From: Macrolepiota albuminosa
Taxonomy: Eukaryota > Basidiomycota > Agaricomycetes > Agaricales > Agaricaceae
Assembly: GCA_027475525.1 (NCBI GenBank)
Contig: JAMWFC010000090.1
Coordinates: forward strand, 372,001-436,000
Direction: 5' to 3'
Length of the DNA: 64,000 nucleotides
The position numbers were made by a program, and so were the translations under genes. Below are positions 48,221-58,410 of the stretch, piece by piece (the first letter of the stretch is position 1; each line of letters starts with the position of its first letter). The notes under the pieces are model-generated. The model saw nothing but the letters and a program-made list of their open reading frames with translations. It had not been told where the DNA came from and searched no databases.

Positions 48221-49400
48221 TCCAGCTGGTGCACTTTGCACGGCATTGTGGTATGACTGCAACTTGGCAATCAGATCAGTCGAATCTTTCACGGCATTGA
48301 CTGCAAGTGTTTTAGGGATGGATAGCAAAGCGCCCGCAAACTCCACAATCCATAGACTCGCATCAGCAAGATGATGGCCAGGACAGATCCTAATTTCTTC
48401 TCGACTGATTTCCAATGAAAGATTCACAAGAAGCTTTCATACCTACGTCCAAAACCAAACGGCCCATTTGGAAACGGCTCATTATTTCCTTCAGGTAGAG
48501 GAAGGCAACGAGACGGATTAAAGGTTTGTGGATCCTTATAGACTTTTTAATCAAGTGCCATGCCTCTGAATGAGTTGATGAGCCCATAATACATACAATG
48601 TAGCATTAAGGGTGACCTGGTGTTTGCTATCATAAGACAACCCTTGGGTATGAACATTCCACGATAGATATCATCTTCCAAAGAACGATGTGGCACGTAG
48701 CGAGTTGCTCTCGGGATCCCTACAAAAGAATTCTATAACAAGGTCACAAGAATAAAATAAATATCAAGACATACCAAAGTGGTCGTGAAATTCTCAAGAT
48801 AGATGCTTAAAGCAGTCTCAACAGCTCCGTCACCTGATGCCGCGGCCTTGCTCTCTAGTGTGCGTTTAATGACGGAGAGTGTGTCATGCAGTGCCCGTTC
48901 CATCTCGTCCAACATATAGTCATTCGCCCCACATAGCACGATCGAAGATGAGTTGACGATTTTTGTTCTCTTGACCAGAATAAGTTCGTCGTCCGATATA
49001 CGCTCCTGGACCACCTCAGCGGTACCGAGGTAGCTGGCTTCAAACGACTCTTCCCCCTCAAGGTTAGCCAGACTCGAAACAAGCTGACCGCCAGTCACCT
49101 TTGCAATGCGTCAGAGATCCTCCTTCCTACACCGACGAACCGCCATTGCACCAGCCTCTACAAATTCCTTCAGGCACAAGTTATTAATACCTTTAGTGGT
49201 TAAAACGATGTTTGCGCCTGCAGCCAATATTTTTCGGATACGTTCCAATGTGATTTCAGCTTTCCTGGGAACGACCTTTAGAAACCAGATGCAACGCATT
49301 AAGACTTTTCGCGTACCGTTTTTGTATCTCCTCTAGCTGGTTAGGATCGTCAACGAGGATCTGAACTCCAAGCTGCATGCGCGTCTTTTGCAGATTGATA
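48221..49400 (-). pseudogene. TCP-1 alpha (CCT1) chaperonin fragment, interrupted by a P450 piece
   Basis: Minus strand: INLQKTRMQLGVQILVDDPN, KILAAGANIVLTTKGI, CLKEFVEAGAMAVRRCRKED, a TGA (49111-49113) where the family has Arg, then RIAKVTGGQLVSSLANLEGE, GANDYMLDEMERALHDTLSV and ALSIYLENFTTTL. An intron leads to GSREQLA at about 48700-48720. The next TCP-1 residues, EFAGALLSIPKTLAVNA and DSTDLIAKLQSYHN, resume only at 48343, after a 356-bp insert of P450 sequence. The 5' half of the gene and the last ~60 codons are missing. CCT1 helps fold actin and tubulin; this copy cannot work. Confidence 0.8.
48344..48699 (-). pseudogene. Cytochrome P450 C-terminal fragment inserted in the TCP-1 pseudogene
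   Basis: Minus strand: RYVPHRSLEDDIYRGMFIPK and GCLMIANTR, an intron of about 52 nt, GMALD followed by a stop (TAA where Glu is usual), then KVYKDPQTFNPSRCLPLP and PFPNGPFGFGRR. A further intron leads to ICPGHHLADASLWI. These are the late P450 regions: the PERF-like segment and the haem loop FGFGRRxCPG with its Cys ligand. The piece stops abruptly at 48344 and TCP-1 coding sequence resumes with no gap. Because both donor genes are spliced, this is a genomic DNA insertion. Confidence 0.75.
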
Positions 49401-49603
49401 TACAAGCGTGAGCACAGAACTCAATTGACAGTGCCAGCACGGAAAAATTTAATGAGCAGACAGTGGTTGGTAACGGTAATTCTTAGACTGAATCTGAATC
49501 GTCGTTCCAACAATTTTTCAGAATCAGGTGACTATTTCAGATTTGGGCGCATCGTGTCTGATAGATACCAATTCATCTGATAATATCCTATGTACAGTTT
49601 TGT
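49401..49603. other. Spacer between the TCP-1 fragment and the transposase
   Basis: No coding sequence seen. If the pseudogene mosaic is transposon cargo, this is the junction with the transposase 3' end. Confidence 0.4.
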
Positions 49604-52456
49604 TTATTGATAACCCTCTTGTAAATTGTTACGTGCCCGTAAAAATATATCTGCATCCAAAATATCGAAGAGAAAGTAGTCTCGGTTTACTGCCAACAAT
49701 GAGTTACAAGGTATGTCTTGAACTATAACTACACCACAAATAATGGCATGGATGGAGATAAATTCAGTATCCTTACGTTTGTTCTCCTGAAAGCGGAGTA
49801 GCCCTAGGTCAATATCTTTCTGTTGTCGGTTTGAATTTCGAAAGACCGCAGAAAATGGCTGTACCAAGGCCAAGGGATAAACCTGACCACCAACAGTGCA
49901 CAAAAAAAGCTGAACAAGGCGTGCTATATAAGGCTCGTCTTGAGCATTGACCAGCACACAATCATAGCGTGGGTGGCCATGGAACTTTGAGTTGCTCCGT
50001 AAGTAGTCCATCTTGAATTGCCAGTCAGATATACAGATGTACTTGACTTTAAAAAGGCGATATTCTATTATCTAAAGATATCATATTAGGTATAGATTTG
50101 CAATTTGAATCATCATGGCGCACCTCACTTTCATCTGTAAAACTCACGGCTTTTCCACCAGGAAGAGGAATATCATATAGAGGAAGAAATCTTGTCATAA
50201 ACTTTCCCAATTTGATTCGAAAACGATCAAAGGCCTCATCGTTTTTGTGGTTCTCTGAAATTTGTGACAGTGTAGTAGATGGGATTGGTGATCCTAGGAC
50301 CCGAAACTGATCATAGATGCTGGAATCAAAGCCATCAGAATTAGATGGTGTGCTGTCCAATTTGACTGTTGCATCTTCAGGATCCGGTAGTAAGGATTCT
50401 TCATAAGCATCCAGAACATCAATATTGGAACGAATTAAACCAGATACTAAGAGGTATTGATCTGCATCTAGTATCTATTGTAAATATAACACTATTAATT
50501 TTTTGATAAGTACGATCCAAGAAGGAGTGTCCATACCTGTTTTGCGAAATCCTTAAAATTTGAGCGATGAAGATAGGAATGCTTGATTGGGCCATGCATT
50601 TTTTCGTTTGGCTTGGTGCTATAGTTTCGTGAAACACCCTTGTTGATAATGTCATCAAATAAATGCTTGCGCAGATGCAGCTTGATAAAATTCCATGATT
50701 TTGTTTTTGGCACTACTTCTGAATCACCAATTGCTCCAGACCCATCCTCATCAATATCTTCAGGTTCAATGTTGTCAAGTTCACTTGTGGTGCAAGTTTG
50801 CTCAATATACTCCTTGATATATATATCAATCTTTTGATGCTCTGTTTAAAAGAAAAGACTTACCGTTATTAAAGGTGTAAATACTTCTTCTAACTCTTTT
50901 TTGCCTGCCAATATTGTATGATCTGTATGAAGATTAAAACCAGCATACATTCGAACATTGAGATATGCGCGGAGGCATCGAAGAAGGAGATATCCATTGG
51001 ATTCTGGATTAGCTGATAATACATTCTGTGCAGCAAACAAAAATATCGGAGGCATCGAAGAAGGAGATATCCATTGGATTCTGGATTAGCTGATAATACA
51101 TTCTGTGCAGCAAACAAAAATATCTGCCAAAATAAAGAATATTTCATAAGTATTATGATATTATTTGAAACTAGACTAATAATATATTAAGTCGCACCTT
51201 GGAAATATCATGATTTTTTGTGGCATCATTGAATGTAATATTCATAACTGAGTCGAAATGATTGAGCCCCCGCCATCGTGGCATATGATAAAAACTAAAG
51301 AATAAATGTGAATAATCAATTATCTCAATCTTAACTTAAAAAAAATAATACCAAGAATCAATATGAGCAATATCTGCCCGAGAGGTGATAAGAGTTTTAA
51401 AAACCTTGAAAAAATGATCCTCCCATAAACCATTATCATCGAAATGTAAAACATCATAAGATAGAGCACGATGGAGATCTCCATATTTAATAGACCACAT
51501 TGCATTCTGTAACAAATCAATAAACTGACATATGACTAAAACAATAGAATAACATACTTTGACAGGGCGAAGACCTTGTTCTTTGAAGGCTTCTTCAACA
51601 GCTGTGGCAGTTTTCAGAACAATAGATTCTGCATAAAATTTTTCGGAGCTTGATTGGGTGCGTAAAGGAAATTCTATAAATAAATTCCACATCTGTTCTT
51701 GCGGCACAAAGCAAATTGGACATGGATATTTCCCTTTAAGACCACGTATAAGAGACATAACAGACCTAAAATTATGTCAGATATAGCACCACAAAAAGTC
51801 AAAGCAATGATAAAATAAAGTAGGCATACATTTCCTCATAGTCAGCAGATAACATGAGAATGATTGGCCAGAGCCATCTCAAAATATTATCAGTCTTGCT
51901 TGATTTCCACTCGCCAGTCTGAGCTAACTTGGAGATTTTCTTTAAGAAAATTCGAAAGCCTTCATGCCAAACTGCATTCTTAAAGTTGACAAATCCTTTT
52001 TTCCCAGTCTCGGCAGTATCTTCATGAACCTATGATACAAATCAATTTATAGGTTTGGCGAGAAAATTTCAAAAAGCGCAAAGAAAAGATCTTACAATAG
52101 GTAGCCATCCAATTACACGGCCTCCACCTCTTCCATCTGTATTGCGAATGTCATGTGGAAGAAAAGCATATCGCCCAACAATTGGATACCCTTTTGCAGT
52201 CCCAAAACTTGAGAGCTTTGTCTTATCGGCATAAATAATAAGCGGTAATAGTTTAGCTGCTGGGTTGTTTGGTATACGTGACTACAATAAAAGATAAATC
52301 TGTAAAAGTTTTATCTAGAGCGGGCAACATACCTGAGCCTCCCAGGCCTCATCACCTGTCCAGGGCTCGGTGACAAATCGCTCCCAAGCAGTTCCTGTCC
52401 ACCTGTAATGTTTCTGTGCATCCCACACAATGTATGGTGATATTATAGGATCATCG
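49604..52456 (-). CDS. Plavaka (CACTA-like) transposase, 5' end lost in the gap
   Basis: Coding segments spread over many exons run from the gap leftwards: YRWTGTAWERFVTEPWTGDE, LLPLIIYADKTKLSSFGTAK, WLPIV/HEDTAETGKKGFVNF, ILRWLWPIILMLSADYEE, MSLIRGLKGKYPCPICFVPQ, AMWSIKYGDLHRALSYDVLH, MPRWRGLNHFDSVMNI, KLHLRKHLFDDIINKGVSRN, STKPNEKMHGPIKHSY, and at the end RYDCVLVNAQDEPYIARLVQ and DYFLFDILDADIFLR. These blocks are those of Plavaka transposases, the CACTA-like DNA transposons of agaricomycetes. Apart from a 77-bp assembly copy at 50970-51124, the segments read well, so the protein may be functional. Exact exon limits were not all resolved, and terminal inverted repeats were not found. Confidence 0.8.
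50970..51124. repeat. 77-bp-period tandem duplication in the Plavaka transposase
   Basis: Period 77, match 78 bp. The second copy lies at the 5' (right) end of the exon encoding LFAAQNVLSANPESNGYLLL, near its splice acceptor. Confidence 0.97.
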
Positions 52457-52556
52457 NNNNNNNNNNNNNNNNNNNNNNNNNNNNNNNNNNNNNNNNNNNN
52501 NNNNNNNNNNNNNNNNNNNNNNNNNNNNNNNNNNNNNNNNNNNNNNNNNNNNNNNN
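52457..52556. other. Assembly gap of 100 N
   Basis: Exactly 100 N, a conventional value for a gap of unknown length. Sequence left of it is the Plavaka transposase (minus), right of it a Gypsy RT (plus). The true distance and order are not established. Confidence 0.98.
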
Positions 52557-53397
52557 GGTCTGTTTGAGTACCTTGTGATGCCTTTCGGAATGACTAACTC
52601 CCCCGCCATGTTCCAATACTTCATGAACGACATTTTCCACGACATGAGCGACGTCTTCATAATCGGCTACCTGGACGACATCCTCATTTATTCCGACTCA
52701 TCGGAGGACCACCAGAAACATGTCCGGCGAGTCCTCAAATGCCTCCGGGAGCACAGCCTCCACGCCAAGCCCGAGAAGTGTTCATTCCATATGGAAGAGG
52801 TTGAGTATCTTGGCGTCATCGTATCTCCGAACGGCGTTCGCATGGACCCCCACAAGGTCGAGGCCATCGTCAACTGGCCGCAGCCCTGGAACGTCAAGGA
52901 AGTACAATCTTTCTTGGGTTTCACTAACTTCTACCGGAGGTTCATAGATAACTACTCCGGTATCAGAACGTCAAGGAAGTACAATCTTTCTTGGGTTTCA
53001 CTAACTTCTACCGGAGGTTCATAGATAACTACTCCGGTATCACGAAACCCCTCAACCGGCTCACGCGCAAGGACGTCGCCTGGAACTGGGACAGTAAGTG
53101 CCAGAGTGTCTTTAACCTGCTCAAGGAGGCTTTCACAACCGCCCCCGTACTCCGGCACTACGACCCGACCCTCCCAATTATCCTGGAATGCGACGCCTCC
53201 GACTACGCCATCGCCGGGATTCTCTCGCAGATGGAACCTGACAGAGGGGAGCCCTGGCCAGTTGCCTTCTACACCCAGTCCATGATTGATGCTGAGCTCA
53301 ACTACGACATCTACGACAAGGAGCTCCTCGCCATCGTCGAAGCCTTCAAGCAATGGCGAGCCTACCTTGAGGGAGCCCGGCACCGGATTCAGGTCTA
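52557..53397 (+). pseudogene. Gypsy RT and RNase H, left part
   Basis: It opens directly at the gap with LFEYLVMPFGMTNSPAMFQ, then FIIGYLDDILIYSD (catalytic YLDD), VEYLGVIVSPNGVRMDPHKV and FLGFTNFYRRFIDNYSGI. RNase H follows with IILECDASDYAIAGILSQ, AELNYDIYDKELLAIVEAFK and RAYLEGARHRIQVY. The duplication at 52889-53042 shifts the frame as assembled. With one copy removed the segment is open throughout. It ends at the solo LTR inserted after 53397. Confidence 0.85.
52889..53042. repeat. 77-bp tandem duplication in Gypsy RT
   Basis: Exact copies at 52889-52965 and 52966-53042. Frame offset 416 nt minus 77 is divisible by three. Confidence 0.97.
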
Positions 53398-53915
53398 TGT
53401 CAGGGGACCCCTCATTCCTTTCTTCTTTCACTCCTTATTTCTTCACTCTCCTTTCATTCACTTCCTTATTTCTTCTACCATTCTCTCATTTTGCTGTTAC
53501 TACTTCTTCAACACTATCTGTTGGTACTATTCTCAACCTTTGAGGTGCTCTGGTTCTTTAGCTATCACTCAGACAAGTGTGGGCCCTTCAGCACCGCTCC
53601 AGGCTGCTTAGATAAGCTGGAGTTTGCCTTTCTGACTTCTAAAGTCCGGAGTTTTCCTCCCTTGTTTGCACACTTGTTTGGTTAGTCAATTTTCGAGTTT
53701 TTAAGGTTTTGTTGTACTGTACAGTTGTTTCCCACGCTTCAGAGGCCCCAGAAGCGTCCAACCTGGCATAGGGAATCCCCAGACTTGTTCTCTTTGGATC
53801 TCCCTCTGCCAGATGAGTAGCTACCTTGATATTGTCAGTATATATTCTAATACACTTTGGATCTCCCTCTGCCAGCTGTGTGACTGAGCCACAGCCTCTA
53901 GAGGTCGCCCTTACA
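53398..53915. repeat. Solo LTR inserted in Gypsy RNase H
   Basis: 518 bp from TGTCAGGGG to CGCCCTTACA, flanked by the 5-bp duplication GTCTA (53393-53397 and 53916-53920). Excision of the LTR plus one duplication rejoins IQVY to LDHNNLQYF, the normal RNase H sequence. The same LTR family borders the dead Gypsy element at 36-40 kb. Confidence 0.9.
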
Positions 53916-54557
53916 GTCTACTTGGATCACAACAACCTGCAGTACTTCACCACGACCAAACAGCTTAGTCGACGGCAGGCCCGATGGTCCGAGGTTCTCT
54001 CGGAATACGACTTCACGATCCAGTACCGCCCGGGACGACTCGGAGCTAAACCTGATGCCCTCACCCGTCGACCAGATGTCTATCCCAAGAAGTCGTTCGA
54101 GGCAGAACGCAATGCGTTCAATCATCGCGTGGTGATCCCTCCCGAACACCTGAATGCCGTACTGATCTTAAACGACGAAGGAACCCTGAGCCAGATCCGC
54201 TGCGACCCCCGGGACAAGTACTTCACCGACCATGACCCCTGCAACCCCCCTGATGGGACTGACCGGGACCCCGCCTTCTCCTTGTCCCCCGATGAAAAAC
54301 TCCTCCTCCGGGACGGCCGCATCTACGTCCCAGATCACGCCCGACTCCGCTACGACGTCCTCCGTCAACACCATGACCACAAGCTCCGGGGACACCCTGG
54401 AATACGTAAGACCCTCCAGCTTATCTCCCGGACTTACTTTTGGCCAGGGTTGAAGAAGGACGTGACCCGTTACATTCGATCATGCAAACCCTGCCTCCAG
54501 GCCAAGGTTCCCCGACACCGACCATATGGACTCCTGAAACCCCTGCCGGTCGGATGA
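53916..54557 (+). pseudogene. Gypsy RNase H end and integrase zinc-binding domain
   Basis: It resumes with YLDHNNLQYFTTTKQLSRRQ and IQYRPGRLGAKPDALTRR, then the HHCC domain (HDHKLRGHPGIRKTLQLI, CKPCLQAK). The frame stops at TGA 54555-54557 after LLKPLPVG, where related elements have Arg and continue into the catalytic core. Confidence 0.82.
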
Positions 54558-55652
54558 CGCCCCTGGTCCTCCATATCTCTGGACCACATCATCAAACTCC
54601 CGGAATCTGAAGGGTTCGATGCCATCCTCGTTGTTGTGTGTAGGCTAACCAAACAGGGCATTTTCCTACCCTGCCACACCATGGACACCGCCCCGGACTT
54701 CGCCTGGCTGTTCCTTGAGCACGTCTTCGCCAAACACGGCCTCCCAGACGACATCGTCTCTGACTGCGGTCCCCTTTTTGTGTCCAAGTTTTGGACTTCT
54801 CTGTGTAAGGCTCTTGAAGTAAAGACTAACCTCTCTACTGCCTACCACCCCGAAACCGATGGTCAAACCGAAAGGGTCAACCAGTCCCTCGAGCAGTACC
54901 TCTGGCTGTACGTCAACTACTTACAGAATGACTGGCACGCCGAGCTCCCTCTGGCCGAGTTCACCTACAACAACACGCCGCACTCCGCCACCAGGGTATC
55001 CCCCTTCTTCGCCAACAAAGGGTGCCACCCCCGACTGACGCTCTCACTCCGGGACATCCCGTCGCACGCCGCCCACGAGGTCGCCGGGGATCTCCAGTCC
55101 CTTCACGAGTTCCTCCAGGAAGAGATCAACACCGCGAACCAGGCCTATGCGAAACACGCTGACCAGAAGCGGGAAGACACCCCCGACTGGAACCAGGGGA
55201 CAAAGGTATGGTTAGATCAACGCCACCTCCGCACCCGGTGGCCCTCCCCAAAACTCGATCACAAGCGCCTCAGCCCGTTCAAAATACTGAAGAAGGTCTC
55301 ATCCCACGCCTACAAGATTGAGCTTCCCCCGAGACTAAAAGGTCTGCACCCGGTATTCCACGTCTGCCTCCTGGAACGACACCCCCCGGATCCTTTCCCT
55401 GAACAACGCCCCGAGCCCCCTCCCCCAGTCGAAGTCGAGGACGAGTACCACTATGAAGTTGAAGACATCCTCGACTCCCAGAATATTCATGGACGACCCC
55501 ACTTCCTCGTACGGTGGAAGGGATACGGCCTGGAAGACGACACTTGGGAACCGCACCAAAACCTTGAAGGTGCCCTTGACAAACTCCGCGACTTCCAACA
55601 GCGGCGCCTGGGAAACGATCTTTCTGGGCGCAGGACTCACAAATGGCAGTAG
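54558..55652 (+). pseudogene. Gypsy integrase core and chromodomain
   Basis: In the same frame after the [23 protein letters not shown] (first Asp), [16 protein letters not shown] (second Asp) and [16 protein letters not shown] (Glu). The C-terminus holds [12 protein letters not shown] and a clear chromodomain ([38 protein letters not shown]). A stop TAG closes the frame at 55650-55652. Catalytic residues are intact. Confidence 0.85.
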
Positions 55653-55927
55653 TGGGCGTAACCCCCGCCTCTGGGCTCAGTAGGGATTCAACTCCCACGT
55701 ATACTTTCTACTTTCCCCTTCTAGACCTTACTTCCTTTTTAGTACGTTTTCTCATAGTAGCACCCCGGGAGTCGGGGCAAGGTCTCTTTCCAATTTCCCC
55801 CGCCACATTTCCTATCCTTTTTTTACTCGCTTTTACTCACTCCGGCGGTTCAAGTATATACAGATTATCAGATTACATTATTCACAAGGTATCAGGACCA
55901 GCGACAAGAAAGAAAAAAGAGAGACCC

Positions 55928-57538
55928 CTAACACTGGGGCTCCGGACCCCCCTCCCCCTCTGCCTCACCTTCCTCCCCCACCCCCCCGGGCCAACCTTGG
56001 AACCCCTCCCTCATCTCTCCCTGACCATGCTCCCGCAGTGCCTCCTCCGCCAACTGCTCCCAGGACGGGAGAGGCTCGCCCTCATTCAAGACCCTCCCGA
56101 ACCATGAACCGGGGGCAGGCACGTTTCTCCGCCGGTGCGCTGATACTACCCGCCCCAGCAAGTCAAGGCCCCGCTCCACCCCGGGGGTTGTCATCTCCGG
56201 GCGCTGCCCCTCCTGTAGCGACGCAAGTGCCACGGCCGCCCCGTCCAGGAGCAAGCGATGCTCCTGGGCCCAGCCTGGAAGTGTCAATGGGAGACCAAGT
56301 CCAAGGAAAAAAGGACTCACTTAACGTGGCCATGCGGGCCACCACTACGTCTCGATGCAAGTCCTCCACCAACCACTGAACCCCCGGGAGCCCCACCCCC
56401 TGCCCCAGCCTGGCCCGCAATGCCTCTAACTCGGCCTCCGCCTGTCCTCGGGCGACCCTGGCCTCCTCCAGGTCCCGGATCACCCTCTCCTGACCCTCCT
56501 CCAGACCCCTCCTGGCCGCCGCCTCCTCCCTCACCCCCTCCTCGTGACCCCCCTGTTCGCGCCCAGCCCGCTCCTGCAAGGCCTCGAAATCGCCAGCCAG
56601 GAGTCCCCCGGACAAGGGGGAGAACTCTGCGGGGGACAGACGCAGGAGGGAGACCAGAGATGGGGTCCTCAGGGGCAGACGCGCCCTCTTGGAGGGCCAC
56701 AGAGAGGGACTGGGCGACGCCCACCTCTTCCCCTTGTCGAGACGCCCCCCACGGCCCTCATGACTCCCGGTTCCAGCCCAGGTCACCTGACGCGTGATCA
56801 GGACCACGGGGCGGCCCCCCGGCCCCCCGACCCCCCACTGGGCGCCTCCGCAGGCGCTGCAGACACCTCCCCCGCCGGCTCCACCCCCTCTACCAGCTCC
56901 ACCACCCAGTCCTGATCCTCAACCCCCATCCTCTGGGTAACCCCCGCCAACGGCCACCCCTGCTCCCATGCGACACAGCGTGCCCTCCACAGTGCCGACA
57001 CGGAACACCGCTCATGGTTGAGGCAGCACGCCTCGCACACGGAAGTGTTCCGGCGGGACGAGGGCGCCGGGGCCTCGAATAGACAGGGCACCAGCCGACG
57101 GGCACAGTGCAGACACTGCGGTACCAAAGTTAGCCAGGAGACCCGAGGTAAGAGCTCACTTACCGGCCCATTGCTCACGCACCAGTTGTGGGCAGGCAAC
57201 CCCCAGGGCCTCTCCAGGGCCTTTTCAAAAACCTCCTGCGACACGCCTGCCCACGCAACGCGCTGGTCATCCGGGACCACCATCATCGTCCCTACCACCA
57301 TTCCAGAACAATGAAATCGAGGGGCGGGCAGTTGAGGCCGCGGAGGAGGACGGGGGAGATGCATGGTCATCCACGCAAAGGAGGGCGCGGGACACCTACG
57401 ACCTGGCCCTGAGGAAAGACCAGGGGCTGTATCGGGGGTAGGTGCTGGGAGCCGACTGGGACCCGCCTCCAGGGCAGGAATGCTGTGTTGTTCTAAAAGG
57501 GGAAGGTCAGTAGCATTAGGCGACCAGCACGGTGACAC
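55928..57538 (-). CDS. Antisense accessory gene inside the chromovirus (Cys-rich, coiled coil)
   Basis: Between pol and the 3' LTR the opposite strand has long open segments at 57538-56798, 56807-56163 and 56320-55928 that read like exons of one gene. The first has a Cys-rich cluster (CLHCARRLVPC, then NTSVCEACCLNHERCS) spaced like a fungal zinc cluster, after HNWCVSNGPVSELLPRVSW. The second has a Lys/Arg-rich stretch and a coiled coil (RVIRDLEEARVARGQAEAEL). The third has LLLDGAAVALASLQEG and PGSWFGRVLNEGEPLPSWEQ. I do not recognise the family. Splice sites were not fixed, and high GC (frames stay open by chance) lowers confidence. Confidence 0.5.
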
Positions 57539-57808
57539 CTACGTTGCTGGGCAAGCGCCGCTATACGCTCTCAATCCAGGCGGCACCGGTACCGGGCATC
57601 CCAGGACTTCCACGCGACCAAGGTTGCGACTTCATTAGTGGGCGGGGGCGTCGGGGAATGTGTCGGCGTACGGGACATGGTTGAACTTGACAGTAAAATT
57701 TTTTTTTTGATATGTGGCAAGTCAGGTGCCGGATCCCATGGTTGGCCCCCGGCCCGGGACCACCAGCTATGCGCACCTTGGAGGGTCTCGGCGCTGAGTG
57801 GGGGGTGA

Positions 57809-58410
57809 TGTCACGACCCCTCCCCTCCGGATCCACCCCGGGACACCCCCAGAACAACTCCCGGGACCCTCCCTCCGACCCCACAGGACACACCCCGCCA
57901 TCACGACTACTGACACCGCCATCATGCACATCAAGGACCGCCATCAGCCGCCACCAGCCCCGATCAGCGATCGGATCACACACATCACGCATCACGGCTC
58001 CCTCCACGCCAATTGATCGCGTGCCCCACACGCGCGATCCCGGTATACAGCCCCTGCCCGCTACTCAATGACCCCCGGAACCCTTCCCAGACATCCCGGA
58101 ACCCCGAGACCTGGTCCCATAGTACTTATAGCGCAGTCCCCCATTGTATTCGTTAGTCTTGATATTACATTGCATTACTTGGATTGTTGCGTGCCCTCTA
58201 CTTGACTGGTACGCATTGACTGGCACGCTTTGACTGGCATATTACATTGCATTACTTGGATTGTTGCGTGCCCTCTACTTGACTGGTACGCATTGACTGG
58301 CACGCTTTGACTGGCGCGCTTGAATACTCGCGTGCTCTAAGATTGGTACGCACTTCGCGACTCTAATTTACTAACTTGGTCTCGTCTTAGAACCTCCGGT
58401 TCACGACTCA
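57809..58410 (+). repeat. Probable 3' LTR of the chromovirus, right end uncertain
   Basis: It begins TGTCACGACCCCTCCCC directly after a purine run, as LTRs of fungal chromoviruses do. A TAGTACTTATAGCGC stretch near 58120 could be the promoter. No clean CA end or target duplication was found, partly because a 77-bp assembly copy lies inside. The chosen end is a guess near GGTTCACGACTCA. Confidence 0.45.
58162..58315. repeat. 77-bp tandem duplication in the probable LTR
   Basis: Exact copies at 58162-58238 and 58239-58315. The unit itself contains the degenerate repeats GACTGGTACGCATT and GACTGGCACGCTTT. Confidence 0.97.

Larger units (their letters stand above)
52557..57808 (+). mobile_element. 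Chromovirus (Ty3/Gypsy), 5' end lost in the gap
   Basis: The plus-strand pol runs from RT through RNase H, integrase and chromodomain to 55652. It is followed by a 2.1-kb GC-rich segment carrying an antisense gene, then a purine tract (GTGGGGGGTGA) and TGTCACGACC, the likely 3' LTR start at 57809. The 5' LTR, gag, protease and the start of RT lie in or beyond the gap. The element is interrupted by a solo LTR and one 77-bp assembly copy, and has one in-frame TGA. Confidence 0.8.
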
